A stretch of DNA of 64,000 bases from an uncultured Desulfobacterales bacterium. GTDB lineage: Bacteria; Desulfobacterota; Desulfobacteria; Desulfobacterales; JAHEIW01. Both the position numbers and the translations under genes were made by a program. The notes under the pieces were generated by a model that worked only from the letters and a program-made list of their open reading frames with translations, made no database searches and was not told where the DNA came from. The DNA lies in NCBI GenBank assembly GCA_947259495.1, contig CAMYLV010000006.1:62001-126000 (forward strand), given 5' to 3'. This document shows positions 59,661 to 64,000 of the stretch, piece after piece; position 1 is the first letter of the stretch; the number at the start of each line of letters is the position of its first letter.

Positions 59661-60718
59661 TTGCGCAGCACCTTAATTTTGAATTCTGTAAACAGCAGAA
59701 AAATGAGCATCACCATCAGCGCCATTCCCTGGATGACCTCGGCGATATAGGTGGGAACGCCGGTCATGCGGCTCATGGTCTGGGCGCCCACAATAATTAC
59801 GCTGAAAAAAAGTGATGAAAACAGCACTCCTACCGGATGAAGGTTGCCAAGCATGGCGATCACGATGCCGGAATACCCGTAGCCGGGAGAGATATCCATA
59901 ATGAGCCGGTATTGAAGGGCGCACAGCTCGCCCACCCCCGCCAGACCCGCCAGACCGCCGGATATCAGGGCGGTCCACAGAATCACAGACGTGGTATTAA
60001 TGCCGCCGAAATGCGCGGCGCGGATGTTGAAACCGACAGCTTTGGCCTGGTATCCGAAGGTGGTTTTTTTGTTTATGAACCAGATGATCAGCATCGCTAC
60101 AAAGGAAATAATGATGCCCATATGAAAGCGCGAACGCGGCATCAAAATAGGATAGCAGGCGGCCTTGACAATCGCCGATGATCGCGGCCAGCTGGAGCCG
60201 GGTTGTTGAAGGGGGCCGAAAAGCAGCGCGCCCATTATGTGGATCATGACATAGTTTAACAACAGGGTTGAAACCACATCATCTACTTTGAGTTTGGTTT
60301 TCAGCAAAGCCGGGATCGAGGCCCAGAGGCCGCCGGCCAGAAATCCCGCGATGATAACAATCGGTAAAACCAGTATTGACGGGATGCCGCCCAGATTTAC
60401 CCCTAAAACGGTGGCCGTCAGGGCGCCGGCAAGCAGCTGGCCCTCGGCGCCGATATTCCAGAATTTGGCCCGGAAGGCAAAAGCAACCGCCAGACCTGTT
60501 AACAATAGAGGGCTGGCTTTGACAAAGGTTTCTAATAGATTGTAGCGGGTTCCCAGCGCGCCGTGAAAAAGGTAAAAATAAGATTTCCATAGATGCCCTC
60601 CGGCCAAAAGAATGGGAATGGCTGACAGAATCAGCGTGGCCAAAATGGCCGCGATCGGGATAACGATTTTAGCCCAGCCCGGCAATGGCTTCCGTTTTAT
60701 GATTCTGAATCGGATCAC
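59657..60718 (-). CDS. BMP-family ABC transporter permease 1 (nucleoside importer)
   Basis: 353 aa with about ten membrane helices. FAFRAKFWNIGAEGQLLAGAL and GYQAKAVGFNIRAAHFGGIN are the hallmarks of NupP/YufP-like permeases. The start is GTG at 60718, seven bases after GGAG and overlapping the ATPase gene's TGA (GTGA); a longer frame to 60739 is less likely. It forms the channel with the second permease. Confidence 0.9.
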   Translation of the reverse strand: MIRFRIIKRKPLPGWAKIVIPIAAILATLILSAIPILLAGGHLWKSYFYLFHGALGTRYNLLETFVKASPLLLTGLAVAFAFRAKFWNIGAEGQLLAGALTATVLGVNLGGIPSILVLPIVIIAGFLAGGLWASIPALLKTKLKVDDVVSTLLLNYVMIHIMGALLFGPLQQPGSSWPRSSAIVKAACYPILMPRSRFHMGIIISFVAMLIIWFINKKTTFGYQAKAVGFNIRAAHFGGINTTSVILWTALISGGLAGLAGVGELCALQYRLIMDISPGYGYSGIVIAMLGNLHPVGVLFSSLFFSVIIVGAQTMSRMTGVPTYIAEVIQGMALMVMLIFLLFTEFKIKVLRK

Positions 60719-62235
60719 GCTTTTACTCCGCTCATCCACAGACCGATCTGTTCGCGAGAAGCCGTCGCACCGGGGGCCTCTCCCAGTATTTTGCCTTCAT
60801 ACAAGACCACGATGCGGTCACTGAGCGCAAATATTTCATCCAGATCATCTGAAATCAGAAGGATGCCCGCGCCCCTTTCCCTCTCTTTCACAATGCGCTG
60901 GTGGATATACTCCATGGCACCCACATCGAGGCCCCGGGTGGGTTGTGAAGCGATGATCAGCGACGGTTCTCCAGCCAGTTCCCGGGCGAGCATAACTTTT
61001 TGCAAGTTGCCGCCGGACAGGCTCTTGGTGGCGGCATCGCGGCCGGCGGTTTTGATCTTGTATGCTTTGATCAGGTCTTCGCTGAATTGGTGAATTCTTT
61101 GCGATTTCATCAGCCCGCAAAACTGAAACTCGGCTGAAGAATGATTTTCCAAAATGAGGTTCTCTTCCACCGAGAGATCCATCAGCAGTCCGGTATCGAT
61201 GCGGTCCTCCGGTATTCTGCCCATATGGGATTTAATCGATGCCGTCGGGCTTCCGAAATTAAGGAGCCGGTCGTTAATTTGAATGGCACCGCCTGTCGGG
61301 GAGCGCATCCCGAAAAGCACCTCTGAAAGTTCTGTCTGACCGTTTCCGGAAATTCCGGCCATCCCCAGAATCTCATTCTGCCGGACGATTAAATTAAGGT
61401 CCATTAAGGCCGCTAGCTTCTTGTCATTTAAGACATTGAGGTTTTTGATGTTAAGGACGGGTTCACCGGGTGCGAGTTCTTTTTTTTCGATACTTTCCAG
61501 AAGCTCCCGGCCCACCATCAGATTGGCCAGTTCGCGCGCACTGGTTTCGCTGGTTTTGCGTTCGGCCACCACCTGGCCGCCGCGCAAAACGACAATACGG
61601 TCTGAAATGTCCATCACTTCATTGAGCTTATGAGAAATGAAAACAACCGATCGGCCTTCTTTGACCAGCGACTGCAGGGTATTGAACAAATCCGCGGTTT
61701 CAGCCGGAGCAAGCACGGCCGTCGGCTCGTCCATGATGAGGATGTCTACATCCCTGTAAAGCGCTTTCAGAATTTCAACTTTTTGCTGCTCGCCCACCGA
61801 CAGGGTCCACACGCGGGCGTCCGGGTCGATTTGCAGGCCGAAACGTTCCTGCAGTTCAAGAAGCGCCTGCCGGGCGGATTTTAGATCCAGAAAAATACCC
61901 CTGCGCGAAGCCGTACCCACAATAATGTTTTCGAGCACGGTCTGGGACGGAACCAGGGCAAAGTGCTGATGAATCATTCCCACACCACGGGAAATTGCAT
62001 CTTTGGGAGCGGCAAGATCGACCTTTTCATCTTTAATGAAGATCTCGCCCGCATCACAGGTGTAATAGCCAAATAAGATGTTCATCAGGGTCGTCTTGCC
62101 CGCACCATTTTCACCCAGCAGGGCACAAATTTCTCCTGGATACAGGTCGAAAGAAACATCCTTATTGGCGGTCACATCTAAAAAGCGTTTCGTGATGGAT
62201 GACATCCTCACGACCGGCTGGTCATTGTTACCCAT
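60715..62235 (-). CDS. BMP-family ABC transporter ATP-binding protein (two ABC domains)
   Basis: 506 aa. First ABC domain: Walker A GENGAGKTT (41-49), signature LSVGEQQKVEIL, Walker B ILIMDEPTAVL. Second domain: degenerate Walker A GISGNGQTE, signature LSGGNLQKVMLAREL, Walker B SLIIASQPTRGLD. This two-domain form is normal for sugar/nucleoside importers of this kind. GGGGGAA precedes the ATG. It follows the binding-protein gene after a 395-bp gap with several hairpins. Confidence 0.93.
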   Translation of the reverse strand: MGNNDQPVVRMSSITKRFLDVTANKDVSFDLYPGEICALLGENGAGKTTLMNILFGYYTCDAGEIFIKDEKVDLAAPKDAISRGVGMIHQHFALVPSQTVLENIIVGTASRRGIFLDLKSARQALLELQERFGLQIDPDARVWTLSVGEQQKVEILKALYRDVDILIMDEPTAVLAPAETADLFNTLQSLVKEGRSVVFISHKLNEVMDISDRIVVLRGGQVVAERKTSETSARELANLMVGRELLESIEKKELAPGEPVLNIKNLNVLNDKKLAALMDLNLIVRQNEILGMAGISGNGQTELSEVLFGMRSPTGGAIQINDRLLNFGSPTASIKSHMGRIPEDRIDTGLLMDLSVEENLILENHSSAEFQFCGLMKSQRIHQFSEDLIKAYKIKTAGRDAATKSLSGGNLQKVMLARELAGEPSLIIASQPTRGLDVGAMEYIHQRIVKERERGAGILLISDDLDEIFALSDRIVVLYEGKILGEAPGATASREQIGLWMSGVKA

Positions 62236-62630
62236 CGATTCCCCCGGGGCGGTGATTCATTCAAATTCGCTGTTTGCCAAAACTTAGCAGTGTAGCAGAC
62301 ATACAAAGGTGTTTCAGACAGAATTTTAGCCTGCGTGAAACACCTTCAGTCCAACTGATATTTGATACGGAATACCGGATACCACCTCAATTGCGTTTGG
62401 CGCAATTGAAGTGTCAGCTCGGATATTGAACGAGTTCGAGACGTTCCTTTACAAGGCGCATTCAGGGGCGTGGCTGTACTTAGGTACCGCACGCCCCTGA
62501 TAACGCAGTAAATGGACGACTCGCCTCTCCAGCAGGTGAAATTATCACGAAATTGAAAAAAATCCGAATATACTCAGTTACATTTTTTTTTGAAAAGTGC
62601 CCTCGTGACAATGTTCATTGGATATTTGAG
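62236..62630 (-). other. 395-bp intra-operon spacer with three hairpins
   Basis: Between the ATPase gene and the binding-protein gene. AAGGTGTTTCA/TGAAACACCTT (62306-62346, perfect 11 bp), TCAATTGCG/CGCAATTGA (62388-62410, perfect 9 bp) and CAGGGGCGTG/CACGCCCCTG (62463-62500, perfect 10 bp). None is followed by a T-run on the minus strand. They probably shield the 3' end of the binding-protein mRNA, which must be made in larger amounts. Confidence 0.6.
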
Positions 62631-63617
62631 CTATTCTGAGGCTGGCTTCTGCTCATCAACCGGCACCCTAAATGTGCCGCTCATAATTTTCTGTTCAAGA
62701 TCCCTGACTTCTTTGAGCACGCCCGCGGGCAGTGTTTTTTCAAATGAATGAAAAGGGGCCAGACGGGCGCCGCCTTTTCCCATCATGGACCATTCGCCCA
62801 GGTCCATGGACACCCAGGTCTTTTTTTTGACCATCTCGATGCAGAATTTAATGGTGGGATACATATCCCATACCGGTCCAGTAATCACTACACTGGGAGC
62901 CAATGCATTTTGATCCGACATGTTGCCAAAAGCCAGGACGCCCTTTTCTTTGGCGGCTTCAAAGACGCCGAATCGTTCAGCAAAGATCAGGTCCGCACCC
63001 GATTCAATCTGGGCGATGGCCGCCTCTTTGGCTTTGGGCGGATCAAACCAGCCGCCGATATAAGAGATTTTGACTTTAACCTTGGGGTTGACGCTGAGCG
63101 CGCCGGCCTTGAAAGCATTGACCAGTCGGTTGACTTCCCCGATGGGTATGGCTGCAATCACACCGAGGGTATTGCTTTTTGTCAGCCGGCCGGCAATGAC
63201 GCCGCACAGGAAGGCCGGCTCGTGAATCCAGTTGTCAAAAACGGAAAAATTCGGTGCAACCGGACCGAACTCGGATCCGAAAGCAAAGGCAATCTTAGGG
63301 TAATCTTTGGCGATCCTTCTGGCCGGTTCTTCGCCTGCCAGGAACGCATCGCCCACGATCAGGTCAAACCCTCTCTCAGCATACTCTCGCAAAACTTTTT
63401 CAAAATCAGCAGCGGCTATTTTTTCGGTGAACTCATATTCGATGTTGCCCATTTCTTTTTTGGCTTTCAGGCAGGCCTGATGAATGACGCCATCCCACGG
63501 TTCCTCAATCGCCGTCTGAAAAATAGCCGCGATTTTAAATGGCTTGGCCTGGCTGGCGCTGAAGGCAAATAAAACCGCTAACACCACCATCAGTGTAATC
63601 CATAATGCTTTTTTCAT
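62631..63617 (-). CDS. BMP-family substrate-binding protein (nucleoside importer)
   Basis: 328 aa. A signal peptide (1-25, ending ASQA) and a periplasmic BMP/PnrA-like domain: FKIAAIFQTAIEEPWD, DLIVGDAFLAGEEPARRIA, FGSEFGPVAPNFSVFDNWIHEPAFL, and GADLIFAERFGVFEAAKEKGV. Such proteins bind purine nucleosides or related bases. The lipobox Cys of PnrA is missing, so it is soluble. The start at 63617 has GGAGG six bases upstream. First gene of the operon. Confidence 0.93.
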   Translation of the reverse strand: MKKALWITLMVVLAVLFAFSASQAKPFKIAAIFQTAIEEPWDGVIHQACLKAKKEMGNIEYEFTEKIAAADFEKVLREYAERGFDLIVGDAFLAGEEPARRIAKDYPKIAFAFGSEFGPVAPNFSVFDNWIHEPAFLCGVIAGRLTKSNTLGVIAAIPIGEVNRLVNAFKAGALSVNPKVKVKISYIGGWFDPPKAKEAAIAQIESGADLIFAERFGVFEAAKEKGVLAFGNMSDQNALAPSVVITGPVWDMYPTIKFCIEMVKKKTWVSMDLGEWSMMGKGGARLAPFHSFEKTLPAGVLKEVRDLEQKIMSGTFRVPVDEQKPASE

Positions 63618-63853
63618 GCACATCCTCCTTTCATTTCTTCGTTTTTTAAGGCAGGTGATATGTTTGCTTTTGTTGGCTTTGTTTTGTTCGGAACAACTTC
63701 CGGGGGGGCGATGCAGCGGAAAATTGTGTCAATGCCTTGTGCAGGGGAAACGACAGCGGGAGGTTCGCTCCAATGCTTCCGATTCTTGCGATAGAGTGTC
63801 GCGTTCATAGTCGCACTGCTCCCGGGAGTCATGATCTTTAGGTAAGTGTTCAA
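63614..63853 (-). CDS. Possible leader ORF (79 codons) before the binding-protein gene
   Basis: A frame that begins with TTG right at the predicted transcription start and ends with TGA overlapping the binding-protein ATG (ATGA). It lacks a clear ribosome-binding site and has no recognised domain, so it may be chance. If it is translated, it would couple to the binding-protein gene. I list it with low confidence. Confidence 0.25.
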   Translation of the reverse strand: MNTYLKIMTPGSSATMNATLYRKNRKHWSEPPAVVSPAQGIDTIFRCIAPPEVVPNKTKPTKANISPALKNEEMKGGCA

Positions 63854-64000
63854 GGTACCATAGAGGAGCGGTTCCGGTTTGTCAATAGAAGGCTATAGTA
63901 CTGAATTTTATCATGTTTTAGCCTTGGTTCAGCTCGCGCGGTGGCCGGGCGCGGTTTTGCAAAAACGTTTTGAGTTGACCCGATCATCGGCTGCGGGCGA
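63618..64000 (-). other. Leader and upstream region of the nucleoside importer operon
   Basis: The predicted promoter (63857-63885) leaves a leader of about 235 nt before the start at 63617. The leader includes CTCCCGGGAG, a short palindrome, and CTGCAC/GTGCAG-like stems. It does not fit a purine riboswitch by eye. The last 115 bp of the window hold no gene that I can support. Confidence 0.4.
63857..63885 (-). promoter_or_regulatory. Predicted sigma-70 promoter of the nucleoside importer operon
   Basis: On the minus strand: a perfect TTGACA (63885-63880), a 17-bp spacer and TATGGT (63862-63857, four of six). Transcription would start near 63850. Confidence 0.55.

Noticed and set aside
62748-63572. 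Long plus-strand frame of 274 codons
   Set aside because: It lies antisense to the binding-protein gene, which has clear homology, signal peptide and ribosome-binding site. It is a shadow frame.
1-64000. tRNA, rRNA, tmRNA, retron, DGR and prophage genes
   Set aside because: I looked for T-loop-like GTTCGAATCC patterns, reverse transcriptase motifs, integrases and phage structural genes and saw none. A tool search could still find a degenerate case.

Overview
The window looks like chromosomal DNA of a Desulfobacterota (deltaproteobacterial) organism, probably near Desulfobacterales. This is inferred from the general look of the proteins: many small secreted hypotheticals, FmdB zinc ribbon, DUF4197, DUF5658, DUF2845 and CsgG-like proteins, a BMP-type nucleoside importer, moderate GC and short mixed-strand operons. 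There is no rRNA, tRNA, CRISPR array, prophage or intact transposase gene. I made the gene calls and repeat comparisons by reading; no database search was possible.

Layout. 1-9.98 kb, mostly minus strand: partial O-methyltransferase, an unknown 322-aa protein, a zinc-ribbon/TPR membrane protein paired with a J-domain protein, a queuosine-precursor transporter, a Nudix hydrolase whose 3' end lies in a hairpin repeat, a DUF5658 protein, an FmdB zinc ribbon, a cupin, an MBL-fold hydrolase and a periplasmic parvulin. 10-20 kb: an ornithine aminotransferase-like gene, a DUF1015 protein, PlsC, an MFS carrier, then a minus-strand group (FAD amino-acid dehydrogenase, TIM-barrel isomerase-like protein, GhrA-type dehydrogenase). 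20-30 kb: secreted and membrane hypotheticals, an HtrA-like protein without its catalytic triad, ankyrin, coiled-coil and DUF4197 proteins, and an unknown cluster next to a CsgG-like lipoprotein. 30-42 kb: Nudix, DRG-like GTPase, M20 dipeptidase, SurE, S51 peptidase-like protein, DUF2064 glycosyltransferase, nicotinate phosphoribosyltransferase, a cytosolic sulfite-oxidase-family protein and two monooxygenase-fold (ABM) paralogues. 42-52 kb: a DUF4097 beta-solenoid, an EamA carrier, a cystathionine-synthase/Zn-dehydrogenase operon, HAD, RluA, DsbA-like, SOUL, PNPOx-like and IlvN. 52-57 kb: an orphan ParA ATPase, then a structured leader, an FN3-like cytosolic protein and small unknowns. 57-64 kb: a cold-shock gene with a duplicated start site, a phosphoribosyltransferase-like protein and a four-gene BMP/ABC nucleoside importer.

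The most unusual material lies between genes. An AT-rich palindromic element of about 100 bp recurs at seven or more places; one copy is inserted in the loop of another near 44.0 kb. A GC-rich four-hairpin cassette occurs twice (5.2 and 17.9 kb) with compensatory changes in its stems. One cassette forms the 3' end of a Nudix gene and the other sits inside a copy of the AT-rich element. Other structured signals are a nested inverted repeat after the aminotransferase gene, a second short repeat family, a folded leader at 53.5 kb, a perfect 22-bp duplication of the cold-shock start region, and three hairpins inside the nucleoside importer operon. I found no single undescribed gene system that the sequence proves; the strongest leads are the cassette and repeat relationship, the structured leader, and the phosphoribosyltransferase-like gene beside the importer.
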